Positions 34,802 to 42,498 of a DNA stretch of 64,000 nucleotides are shown in pieces; positions within the stretch are counted from its first letter, which is position 1; each line of letters opens with the position of its first letter. Under the pieces are notes generated by a model that worked only from the letters and a program-made list of their open reading frames with translations, was not told the origin of the DNA and searched no databases. The DNA is from Pseudomonas vancouverensis (GTDB taxonomy: Bacteria; Pseudomonadota; Gammaproteobacteria; Pseudomonadales; Pseudomonadaceae): contig NZ_RRZK01000035.1 in assembly GCF_004348895.1 (NCBI RefSeq), positions 157,937-221,936 on the forward strand, written 5' to 3'. A program made the position numbers and the translations under genes.

Positions 34802-35980
34802 TTATATTTGGCGCAAAACCCGTTGGGGAACAACCAGGCATCCGTTTCTGATGAGGTTGAAACGTTCGAGCCCCGGAATGTATGACTGGCAAACAATGCC
34901 ATTGCCAGGGTATTGAGCTACACATCTGTGGAAGATTCTTTTTCCAGATGCTCTCGCGTGATTTTCTATAAGGTCCAGTTGTTGTGTAACGCTTTCCGAG
35001 AGTTTTTTCAGTGGAGTGTCAATTACAGGAAAGTGCTTATTTATTATAGGGGAGAAGTCTATCAGGTGTTTTAGCTTTTCTGAGCTTGCAAGGAGGTCCA
35101 GCGTTCTTCGATCAAGCGCATGCTGGGCGTCGTCGTATAAGGCGTCGACTTGGAATTGCTCCGTTACCGCCCTTTGAATGGCAATGTAGATGTCCAGTGA
35201 GCAGCCTGATCCGATAGGTGATATGTGGAAATTTCCTGCGCCGGCTTTTGGTAGTGCGACTGAAAAATAAACATTCATTATATCTTTGATGATTATGATC
35301 TGCAGCTTTTCCGCTTGTGTCAGTGCGTAAGGGTTATCCTGTAGTGCTTTCGCAAGTAGCATCTTAGATGGTGTGTACAGTTGAATGGCGGGGCCGATCT
35401 CACAAACAGCCATAAAAAATCGGGAAAGTAGGTGTCTCTCGATGATTTCGTGGGTTCCATGCAACAACGCTTCCGCTTTGGTGCAACCAAAGGCAATCCC
35501 TGAATTGGAGGAGTAGCGAGATAAAAATCGTGTTCCTTCAGTTGCCTTATTCAAAGATTCGTTTGCCATTCTCGGGCAAAGAAGTATGGCCGGTATAAAA
35601 AGCTCTTCCATTCCATCGAATGTTGTCAGTTTCAAGCATTCGATTGTCGGCTTGTTTTCATACGGTAAGCTCCTCAGAAATCCATCATGCTCAGCGGCTT
35701 TCTGAGTGGTGATGAAATCACAGTGCTGGGTGCTTAAGTCGTTTTCGTTGAGTTGAAAGGTGGAAAAGTGTTCGATGCTTTCGGCTAGTGCGCCGATAAG
35801 CGAATCAGGACCTTTGCCTGCACCAGACTCTATTAGGTTGTTATTGGCGTCAAAAAGTTGTGCGGTTGCAACAAGCTTTCCGGTATCAGCATGATGTGTA
35901 ACAGCGCTCAGATTCAAAGAGTGGACGATTTTTTGAATTTTCAATAATGCTTCGGAAGGGCTGAATTCGCGCTCGGACAT
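34802..35980 (-). CDS. YcaO-domain enzyme (stand-alone RiPP-modifying candidate)
   Basis: A 392-residue protein with the YcaO fold. ATP/magnesium-binding features are present: S52-x-G-K-G (residues 52-57), ExxE at 67-70, an N-S-G-x-A-x-G motif at 159-165, E170, H174-G175 and E178xxE181-R182, and E274 with Q277. YcaO enzymes use ATP to activate backbone amides for azoline, thioamide or amidine formation. No E1-like or ocin-ThiF partner and no TfuA gene is next to it, and the C terminus lacks the PxPxP tail of azoline-forming members. It is shorter than E. coli YcaO and lacks its C-terminal extension. The gene follows a 37-residue peptide gene and precedes an ABC exporter. Confidence 0.85.
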   Translation of the reverse strand: MSEREFSPSEALLKIQKIVHSLNLSAVTHHADTGKLVATAQLFDANNNLIESGAGKGPDSLIGALAESIEHFSTFQLNENDLSTQHCDFITTQKAAEHDGFLRSLPYENKPTIECLKLTTFDGMEELFIPAILLCPRMANESLNKATEGTRFLSRYSSNSGIAFGCTKAEALLHGTHEIIERHLLSRFFMAVCEIGPAIQLYTPSKMLLAKALQDNPYALTQAEKLQIIIIKDIMNVYFSVALPKAGAGNFHISPIGSGCSLDIYIAIQRAVTEQFQVDALYDDAQHALDRRTLDLLASSEKLKHLIDFSPIINKHFPVIDTPLKKLSESVTQQLDLIENHARASGKRIFHRCVAQYPGNGIVCQSYIPGLERFNLIRNGCLVVPQRVLRQI

Positions 35981-36003
35981 GGTTGGCCTCGTGAAGATTT
36001 CAG

Positions 36004-36027
36004 ATGCCGAAAGGGCCCTTTCGGCAT
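36004..36027. promoter_or_regulatory. 24-bp perfect palindrome between peptide gene and ycaO
   Basis: ATGCCGAAAGGG is followed directly by its exact reverse complement. On the operon (minus) strand it is not followed by a T run, so it is more likely a partial terminator, RNA-processing or stability hairpin that sets the ratio of peptide to enzyme. On the plus strand five T residues follow it. Confidence 0.7.
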
Positions 36028-36051
36028 TTTTACCGGTGGCTTATGAATGTG

Positions 36052-36165
36052 TCAGTTGATCAGTGAGGCAAAGAAATTTACTTCAGTTGCCAGCAATCCG
36101 CTTGACGGACCCATACCCTGCGGCAGGCTATCCCAAGGGGTTATTTCAGTACGCTTTTTACCCAT
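36052..36165 (-). CDS. Putative 37-residue RiPP precursor peptide
   Basis: A short open frame, missed by normal length cut-offs. It begins MGKKRTEITPWDSLPQ and ends NFFASLIN. A perfect AAAGGAG Shine-Dalgarno lies eight bases before the ATG (bases 36173-36179). It has no cysteine; candidate modified residues are T6, T9, S13, S21, S22, T27 and S34. The N-terminal half is charged and polar (KKR, E7, D12), and the C-terminal half is hydrophobic with a G17-M-G-P-S-S-G turn-like centre that could mark the leader/core boundary. It is the first gene of the ycaO-ABC unit. The role is inferred from size, position and ribosome-binding site. Confidence 0.72.
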   Translation of the reverse strand: MGKKRTEITPWDSLPQGMGPSSGLLATEVNFFASLIN

Positions 36166-36186
36166 GATATTAACTCCTTTCTAAGT

Positions 36187-36239
36187 GTGGCGGCGTTTGC
36201 AAGTAAGCGCCGCACTTGCGATGCTTTGTTTCGCAAGTG
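36187..36239 (-). promoter_or_regulatory. Leader with two hairpins upstream of the peptide gene
   Basis: CACTTGCGA (36213-36221) pairs with TCGCAAGTG (36231-36239) across nine bases. Next to it GCGGCG (36190-36195) pairs with CGCCGC (36208-36213) across 12 bases. The two stems share base 36213. They would lie at the 5' end of the transcript, between the predicted promoter and the Shine-Dalgarno. Confidence 0.55.
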
Positions 36240-36244
36240 ACTTA

Positions 36245-36273
36245 GTAATATCAATAAGTTTCTAGGTGTTCAA
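36245..36273 (-). promoter_or_regulatory. Predicted sigma70-type promoter of the peptide-ycaO-ABC unit
   Basis: On the minus strand TTGAAC (36273-36268) and TATTAC (36250-36245) are separated by exactly 17 bases, the ideal spacing. Transcription would start near 36238, about 70 bases before the peptide ATG. Confidence 0.55.
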
Positions 36274-36465
36274 TTGCGTTGCGCCGCGAAATATCCTGTA
36301 AAGGCGTCGGCATGATCCCGCATGGATGTGGGAGAATTCTCGAGGATTTTTTGTATGTGTTTAAAATTATATTTGTGTGTAATTATTTCAATGGTTTGCG
36401 GTGTTTAACGGTTTTTACTAGAAAGCATGGATTGTCGGTGAAGTAGGCGGTGCCGAGAGGTGGCA

Positions 36466-36698
36466 ATGCACAAAGATGAGCTGGATTATGATGACGACAA
36501 TTTTCAATTGTGTTGTCTTTCGAGAAAAAGCGACAGGGGGACGACTTCGAAGATGTCGTCCCGCCTTATATATGTGCCTCAACGAGGCAAGTTCACCGCT
36601 CTTATGTAGATGTGGAAATCAACAATCACTGGGTTCAGGCGCGCACAGCTTGCCTGCGCAGACGCCTGCTCAAGCACCATCACAATTGTCGAATGTAA
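36466..36698 (+). pseudogene. Small gene, probably broken by a one-base deletion in a G run
   Basis: From ATG 36466 (GAGAGG five bases upstream) the frame reads MHKDELDYDDDNFQLCCLSR and then stops at 36607-36609 after 47 residues. The reading frame one base back continues after the G run at 36536-36540 with protein-like sequence GDDFEDVVPPYICAST through NNHWVQARTACLRRRLLKHH to a TAA at 36696-36698. If the run had six rather than five G residues, one continuous protein of about 77 residues would result. It could be a sequencing error, a real pseudogene, or a separate gene using GTG 36510. No family is recognised. Confidence 0.5.
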
Positions 36699-37033
36699 GT
36701 CCCGGTCCCTTCGAGAATGTTCTTCAAGGCTTCCTCCAGTTCAGCCATATCAGTCATGTCGGGATTGAAGGTGATTTCCAGCACATCATCCCCATTGAGC
36801 GCATCGGCATCCGCCGCGGCAATTTCGATCTTCAGCAGGGCAGGGCTCAGCGTCACCTTTACACCGTCCAGTGTCGACGGCTCGCCGTCCAGGGTGATTT
36901 CCAGCTCGTCTTCGTCCGGGTAACGGCTCATCAGGAACATCTCGCCCTGGTCGCTGTGACAGCAGAGCATGGCCATGTTGTCTTCTTCGTCATCGCAAGG
37001 GTTGACGATCAGTAGGGCGGTTTTCATCTTCAT
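36680..37033 (-). CDS. Small acidic protein, possibly Imm10-like (117 aa)
   Basis: A 117-residue acidic cytoplasmic protein beginning MKMKTALLIVNPCDDEEDN. The second half (GVKVTLSPALLKIEIAAADA followed by DALNGDDVLEITFNP) resembles the Imm10 immunity-protein pattern of alternating strands, ending in a helix. That assignment is by eye and tentative. The ATG at 37033 has AGGAA nine bases upstream. The stop overlaps the end of the broken small gene on the opposite strand. No cognate toxin is visible nearby, and it lies at the edge of the AT-rich island. Confidence 0.6.
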   Translation of the reverse strand: MKMKTALLIVNPCDDEEDNMAMLCCHSDQGEMFLMSRYPDEDELEITLDGEPSTLDGVKVTLSPALLKIEIAAADADALNGDDVLEITFNPDMTDMAELEEALKNILEGTGTYIRQL

Positions 37034-37537
37034 GGGGATTTCCTGCTCAGCGAGCGTGGTAGGCGCAATGGCGGCAATTCTGCCATCCCTGAGGGAATTC
37101 TGCTGATGAAAGTGTCTGGTGTCACATTATGAACGGACAGTTTGTTGCCGGTCATTTCTGGTACGGACGTCCAGCAGGAACTGGCATCAAACCGTCATTT
37201 TCCTGTGCAAATGCTAGTGTTGTTCGAGGTGCGCGTGCCTTGTGCTGCGTGCCGATGACCGAATATGTCGCAGCACCGCAAGCACGGGCCTTGCCGCACT
37301 CGTTAAGCTGCGCAACCAATGGTTACCTGCAAAGGCATTGGATCTACCCCTTGGCCAGTCGTTTTTGCAGATGCCCATTCACGGAAGGTGAATGTGACCC
37401 GAGTGTCTCGTCCAGCTTCACCCACCTGTCACCCTGTTTCCTCTGCCCGAGAATCAGGACCCGGGTGACGGAGGCCCTGAAAAGGGCTGTAGCACGCGAC
37501 GCTTCCATCAATAACAAGCCCAAGCGGAGTACCACAG
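37034..37537. other. gdhB upstream region
   Basis: About 500 bases between the small acidic gene and gdhB. I see no convincing open frame; those present have shadow-like composition. It should hold the gdhB promoter and leader, but I could not pick out a confident promoter motif. Confidence 0.5.
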
Positions 37538-40500
37538 ATGGCGTTCTTCACCGCAGCCAGCAAAGCCGACTTCCAGCACCAACTGCAAGCGGCACTGGCG
37601 CAGCACATCAGTGAACAGGCACTGCCACAAGTGGCGCTGTTCGCTGAACAATTCTTCGGCATCATTTCCCTGGACGAGCTGACCCAGCGTCGCCTGTCCG
37701 ACCTCGCTGGCTGTACCCTTTCTGCGTGGCGCCTGCTTGAGCGCTTCGATCACGCGCAACCGCAAGTGCGCGTCTACAACCCCGATTACGAACGCCACGG
37801 CTGGCAGTCGACCCACACCGCGGTCGAAGTGCTGCACCACGACCTGCCGTTCCTGGTGGACTCGGTGCGTACCGAGCTGAACCGTCGCGGCTACAGCATC
37901 CACACCCTGCAAACCACTGTGCTGAGCGTGCGTCGCGGCAGCAAGGGCGAGCTGCTGGAAATCCTGCCGAAGGGCACCCAGGGCGACGACATCCTGCAAG
38001 AGTCGTTGATGTACCTGGAAATCGACCGCTGCGCCAACACCGCCGAGCTCAACGTGCTGAGCAAGGAACTGGAGCAGGTACTGGGTGAAGTCCGTGTGGC
38101 CGTCGGCGATTTCGAGCCGATGAAGGCCAAGGTCCAGGACATCCTGACCAAACTGGACAATAGCCAGTTCGCCGTCGATGCCGACGAAAAGAGCGAAATC
38201 AAGAGCTTCCTGGAATGGCTGGTGGGTAACCACTTCACCTTCCTCGGTTACGAAGAGTTCGTGGTCAGCGATGAGGCCGATGGCGGCCACATCGTCTACG
38301 ACAAGGATTCCTTCCTTGGCCTGACCAAACTGCTGCGTGCCGGCCTGACCTACGATGACCTGCGCATCGAAGACTACGCCGTGAACTATCTGCGCGAACC
38401 GACCCTGCTGTCGTTCGCCAAGGCTGCGCACCCGAGCCGTGTGCACCGTCCGGCTTACCCTGACTACGTGTCGATCCGTGAAATCGACGCCGACGGCAAG
38501 GTCATCAAGGAATGCCGTTTCATGGGCCTGTACACCTCGTCGGTGTATGGCGAAAGCGTGCGCGTCATCCCTTACATCCGCCGCAAGGTCGAGGAAATCG
38601 AGCGTCGCTCCGGCTTCCAGGCCAAGGCTCACCTGGGCAAGGAACTGGCGCAGGTACTTGAAGTACTGCCACGCGACGACCTGTTCCAGACCCCGGTGGA
38701 CGAGCTGTTCAGCACGGTGATGTCGATCGTGCAGATCCAGGAACGCAACAAGATCCGCGTGTTCCTGCGCAAAGACCCTTACGGCCGTTTCTGCTACTGC
38801 CTGGCCTATGTGCCGCGTGACATCTACTCCACCGAAGTGCGGCAGAAGATCCAGCAAGTGCTGATGGATCGCCTGAAAGCCAGCGATTGCGAGTTCTGGA
38901 CCTTCTTCTCTGAGTCGGTACTGGCCCGCGTGCAGTTGATCCTGCGTGTCGATCCAAAAAATCGTCTCGACATCGACCCGCTGCTGCTGGAAAAGGAAGT
39001 GGTCCAGGCCTGCCGCAGCTGGCAGGACGATTACGCGGCACTGACCGTCGAAAGCTTCGGCGAAGCCCACGGCACCAACGTGCTGGCCGACTTCCCGAAA
39101 GGCTTCCCGGCCGGTTACCGCGAGCGTTTTGCTGCTCACTCGGCTGTGGTCGACATGCAGCACCTGCTGAGCCTGAGCGAAAAAAATCCGCTGGTGATGA
39201 GCTTCTACCAGCCGCTGGGCCAGGTGTCCGGCCAGCGCGAACTGCACTGCAAGCTGTATCACGCCGATACCCCGCTGGCACTGTCCGACGTCTTGCCGAT
39301 CCTGGAAAACCTCGGTCTGCGCGTGCTCGGTGAGTTCCCGTACCGTCTGCGCCACACCAACGGCCGCGAGTTCTGGATTCACGACTTCGCCTTCACCGCC
39401 GCCGAAGGCCTGGACCTGGATATCCAGCAACTCAACGACACCCTGCAGGACGCCTTCGTCCACATCGTCCGTGGCGATGCCGAGAACGATGCGTTCAACC
39501 GCCTGGTGCTGACCGCCGGCCTGCCATGGCGTGACGTCGCACTGCTGCGTGCCTACGCCCGCTACATGAAGCAGATCCGTCTGGGCTTCGACCTGGGCTA
39601 CATCGCCAGCACCCTGAACAACCACACCGACATCGCTCGCGAGCTGACCCGGTTGTTCAAGACCCGCTTCTACCTGGCGCGCAAACTGACCGCCGACGAC
39701 CTCGAAGACAAGCAGCAGCGTCTGGAACAGGCCATCGTGACCGCCCTGGACGACGTCCAGGTGCTCAACGAAGACCGCATCCTGCGTCGCTACCTCGACC
39801 TGATCAAGGCGACCCTGCGCACCAACTTCTACCAGACTGACGCCAACGGCCATAACAAGTCGTACTTCAGCTTCAAGTTCAACCCGCACTTGATTCCCGA
39901 GCTGCCGAAGCCAGTACCGAAGTTCGAAATCTTCGTCTACTCGCCGCGCGTCGAAGGCGTGCACCTGCGCTTCGGCAACGTCGCTCGTGGTGGTCTGCGC
40001 TGGTCCGACCGTGAAGAAGACTTCCGTACCGAAGTCCTCGGCCTGGTAAAAGCCCAGCAAGTGAAGAACTCGGTGATTGTGCCGGTGGGCGCGAAGGGCG
40101 GCTTCCTGCCGCGTCGCCTGCCACTGGGCGGCAGCCGTGACGAGATCGCGGCCGAGGGTATCGCCTGCTACCGCATCTTCATTTCGGGCCTGCTGGACAT
40201 CACCGACAACCTGAAAGATGGCGCCCTGGTGCCGCCGGCCAACGTCGTGCGTCATGACGACGATGACCCGTACCTGGTAGTAGCCGCAGACAAGGGCACT
40301 GCAACCTTCTCCGACATCGCCAACGGCATCGCCATCGACTACGGCTTCTGGCTGGGCGACGCGTTTGCCTCCGGCGGTTCGGCCGGTTACGACCACAAGA
40401 AAATGGGCATTACCGCCAAGGGCGCGTGGGTCGGCGTACAACGTCACTTCCGTGAGCGCGGCATCAATGTCCAGGAAGACAGCATCACGGTAGTGGGCGT

Positions 40501-42439
40501 CGGCGACATGGCCGGTGACGTGTTCGGTAACGGCTTGCTGATGTCCGACAAGCTGCAACTGGTCGCGGCGTTCAACCACCTGCACATCTTCATCGACCCG
40601 AACCCGAACCCGGCCACCAGCTTCGCCGAGCGTCAGCGCATGTTCGACCTGCCACGTTCGGCCTGGTCGGATTACGACACCAGTATCATGTCCGAAGGCG
40701 GCGGTATCTTCTCGCGCAGCGCGAAGAGCATTGCCATCTCCCCGCAGATGCAGGAACGCTTCGATATCAAGGCCGACAAACTGACCCCGACCGAACTGCT
40801 CAACGCCTTGCTCAAGGCGCCGGTGGATCTGCTGTGGAACGGTGGTATTGGTACCTACGTCAAGGCCAGCAGCGAAAGCCACGCCGATGTCGGCGACAAG
40901 GCCAACGATGCACTGCGCGTGAACGGCAACGAACTGCGCTGCAAGGTAGTGGGCGAGGGCGGTAACCTCGGCATGACTCAACTGGGGCGCGTCGAGTTCG
41001 GCCTCAATGGCGGCGGTTCCAACACCGACTTCATCGACAACGCCGGTGGCGTGGACTGCTCCGACCACGAAGTGAACATCAAGATCCTGCTGAACGAAGT
41101 GGTTCAGGCCGGCGACATGACAGGCAAGCAACGCGACCAGTTGCTGGCAAGCATGACCGACGAAGTCGGTGGTCTGGTGCTGGGCAACAACTACAAGCAG
41201 ACTCAGGCCCTGTCCCTGGCTGCACGCCGTGCCTACGAGCGTGCCGCCGAGTACAAACGCCTGATGAGCGACCTGGAAGGCCGTGGCAAGCTGGACCGCG
41301 CTATCGAGTACCTGCCGACCGAGGAGCAGCTCACCGAACGCGCCGCGACGGGCAAGGGCCTGACGCGTCCAGAGCTGTCGGTACTGATCTCGTACAGCAA
41401 GATCGACCTCAAGCAGCAGTTGCTGGACTCCCTGGTGCCGGACGACGACTACCTGACCCGTGACATGGAAACTGCGTTTCCACCGAGCCTGGTCAACAAG
41501 TTTGCCGATGCCATGCGTCGTCACCGTCTGAAGCGCGAAATCGTCAGCACCCAGATCGCCAACGATCTGGTCAACCACATGGGCATCACCTTCGTGCAGC
41601 GACTCAAAGAGTCGACCGGCATGACCCCGGCGAACGTGGCCGGTGCCTACGTGATCGTGCGTGACATCTTCCACCTTCCGCACTGGTTCCGTCAGATTGA
41701 AGCCCTGGACTACAAGGTTTCCGCTGATGTGCAACTGGAGCTGATGGACGAGCTGATGCGCCTCGGTCGCCGTGCCACTCGCTGGTTCCTGCGTGCCCGT
41801 CGCAACGAGCAGAACGCTGCCCGTGACGTCGCGCATTTCGGTCCGCACCTGGCGGCACTGGGTCTGAAGCTGGACGAACTGCTCAGTGGCGAGATCCGCG
41901 AAACCTGGCAGACCCGCTACCAGGCCTACGTCGCGGCTGGCGTACCCGAGTTGCTGGCACGCATGGTTGCAGGCACTACGCACCTGTACACGCTGCTGCC
42001 GATCATCGAGGCTTCCGACGTGACCGGCCAGAACCCTGCGGACGTGGCCAAGGCCTACTTCGCCGTGGGCAGTGCGCTGGACATCAGCTGGTACATGCAA
42101 CAGATCAGCGCGCTGCCGGTTGAAAACAACTGGCAGGCCCTGGCCCGTGAAGCGTTCCGCGATGACGTCGACTGGCAGCAACGTGCGATCACCATCTCGG
42201 TCCTGCAACAGGGCGACGGCAAACAGGACGTGGAAGCACGGCTTTCCCTGTGGATGGCGCAGCACGAAGGCATGATCGAACGCTGGCGTGCCATGCTGGT
42301 GGAAATCCGTGCCGCGAGCGGTACTGACTACGCCATGTATGCGGTGGCCAACCGTGAGTTGCTGGACCTGGCATTGAGCGGGCAAGCGGTGGCGCCTGTC
42401 GCGGCTACCGTCAGCGCCGAGCTGGAGCCGGCGGCCTGA
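37538..42439 (+). CDS. gdhB: NAD-dependent glutamate dehydrogenase, large (180 kDa) class
   Basis: A 1633-residue catabolic enzyme that deaminates glutamate to 2-oxoglutarate with NAD. It belongs to the L_180 class: a long regulatory N-terminal half followed by the catalytic part. The catalytic core is visible as HLRFGNVARGGLRWSDREED, KAQQVKNSVIVPVGAKGGF (active-site lysine region near residue 850) and the nucleotide-binding VVGVGDMAGDVFGNGLL. The length agrees with Pseudomonas GdhB. A Shine-Dalgarno (AGCGGAG) precedes the ATG. The gene is monocistronic: a strong terminator follows, and the next genes are on the other strand. A 1625-residue minus-strand frame over the same DNA is a codon-bias shadow. 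Confidence 0.97.
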   Translation: MAFFTAASKADFQHQLQAALAQHISEQALPQVALFAEQFFGIISLDELTQRRLSDLAGCTLSAWRLLERFDHAQPQVRVYNPDYERHGWQSTHTAVEVLHHDLPFLVDSVRTELNRRGYSIHTLQTTVLSVRRGSKGELLEILPKGTQGDDILQESLMYLEIDRCANTAELNVLSKELEQVLGEVRVAVGDFEPMKAKVQDILTKLDNSQFAVDADEKSEIKSFLEWLVGNHFTFLGYEEFVVSDEADGGHIVYDKDSFLGLTKLLRAGLTYDDLRIEDYAVNYLREPTLLSFAKAAHPSRVHRPAYPDYVSIREIDADGKVIKECRFMGLYTSSVYGESVRVIPYIRRKVEEIERRSGFQAKAHLGKELAQVLEVLPRDDLFQTPVDELFSTVMSIVQIQERNKIRVFLRKDPYGRFCYCLAYVPRDIYSTEVRQKIQQVLMDRLKASDCEFWTFFSESVLARVQLILRVDPKNRLDIDPLLLEKEVVQACRSWQDDYAALTVESFGEAHGTNVLADFPKGFPAGYRERFAAHSAVVDMQHLLSLSEKNPLVMSFYQPLGQVSGQRELHCKLYHADTPLALSDVLPILENLGLRVLGEFPYRLRHTNGREFWIHDFAFTAAEGLDLDIQQLNDTLQDAFVHIVRGDAENDAFNRLVLTAGLPWRDVALLRAYARYMKQIRLGFDLGYIASTLNNHTDIARELTRLFKTRFYLARKLTADDLEDKQQRLEQAIVTALDDVQVLNEDRILRRYLDLIKATLRTNFYQTDANGHNKSYFSFKFNPHLIPELPKPVPKFEIFVYSPRVEGVHLRFGNVARGGLRWSDREEDFRTEVLGLVKAQQVKNSVIVPVGAKGGFLPRRLPLGGSRDEIAAEGIACYRIFISGLLDITDNLKDGALVPPANVVRHDDDDPYLVVAADKGTATFSDIANGIAIDYGFWLGDAFASGGSAGYDHKKMGITAKGAWVGVQRHFRERGINVQEDSITVVGVGDMAGDVFGNGLLMSDKLQLVAAFNHLHIFIDPNPNPATSFAERQRMFDLPRSAWSDYDTSIMSEGGGIFSRSAKSIAISPQMQERFDIKADKLTPTELLNALLKAPVDLLWNGGIGTYVKASSESHADVGDKANDALRVNGNELRCKVVGEGGNLGMTQLGRVEFGLNGGGSNTDFIDNAGGVDCSDHEVNIKILLNEVVQAGDMTGKQRDQLLASMTDEVGGLVLGNNYKQTQALSLAARRAYERAAEYKRLMSDLEGRGKLDRAIEYLPTEEQLTERAATGKGLTRPELSVLISYSKIDLKQQLLDSLVPDDDYLTRDMETAFPPSLVNKFADAMRRHRLKREIVSTQIANDLVNHMGITFVQRLKESTGMTPANVAGAYVIVRDIFHLPHWFRQIEALDYKVSADVQLELMDELMRLGRRATRWFLRARRNEQNAARDVAHFGPHLAALGLKLDELLSGEIRETWQTRYQAYVAAGVPELLARMVAGTTHLYTLLPIIEASDVTGQNPADVAKAYFAVGSALDISWYMQQISALPVENNWQALAREAFRDDVDWQQRAITISVLQQGDGKQDVEARLSLWMAQHEGMIERWRAMLVEIRAASGTDYAMYAVANRELLDLALSGQAVAPVAATVSAELEPAA

Positions 42440-42453
42440 TCAGGCGTTGAATG

Positions 42454-42487
42454 AAAAAAACCCGCATTGAGAAATGCGGGTTTTTTT
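42454..42487. terminator. Bidirectional terminator between gdhB and the delta-60 gene
   Basis: A run of seven A, stem CCCGCATT-GAGA-AATGCGGG and a run of seven T. It can end both gdhB (plus) and the convergent minus-strand gene. Confidence 0.92.
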
Positions 42488-42498
42488 CTGCGTGGAGT

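Larger units (their letters stand above)
36166..36465. other. AT-rich intergenic region upstream of the RiPP locus
   Basis: It contains the predicted promoter and leader hairpins (36187-36273). From about 36280 to 36465 I see no further gene or clear motif, only AT-rich sequence unlike the neighbouring housekeeping DNA. Confidence 0.5.

Noticed and set aside
34802..35980. YcaO as a housekeeping E. coli YcaO equivalent
   Set aside because: It is about 390 residues and lacks the C-terminal extension of that roughly 590-residue protein, and it sits in an AT-rich island with a peptide gene and exporter.
36052..36165. Peptide as a known precursor type (trifolitoxin, microcin B17, bottromycin)
   Set aside because: It has no cysteine or Gly/Ser/Cys-rich core, its sequence differs from those precursors, and the needed partner genes are absent. 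The only resemblance to bottromycin is the string MGP, which is internal here rather than N-terminal.
36476..37015. A 179-residue plus-strand frame across the small acidic gene
   Set aside because: It is antisense to the 117-residue gene, which has a good ribosome-binding site, and its first part is out of frame with the protein-like sequence found at 36466-36698.
37340..37365. Possible sigma54 promoter (TTGGCCAGTCGTTTTTGCAG) upstream of gdhB
   Set aside because: The GG-to-GC spacing is 12 bases instead of the required 10.
37508..42385. A 1625-residue minus-strand open frame opposite gdhB
   Set aside because: It mirrors gdhB codon for codon, and its composition (runs of H, V, Q, D, L with no domain) is that of a GC-rich antisense shadow. 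gdhB has full catalytic motifs on the plus strand.
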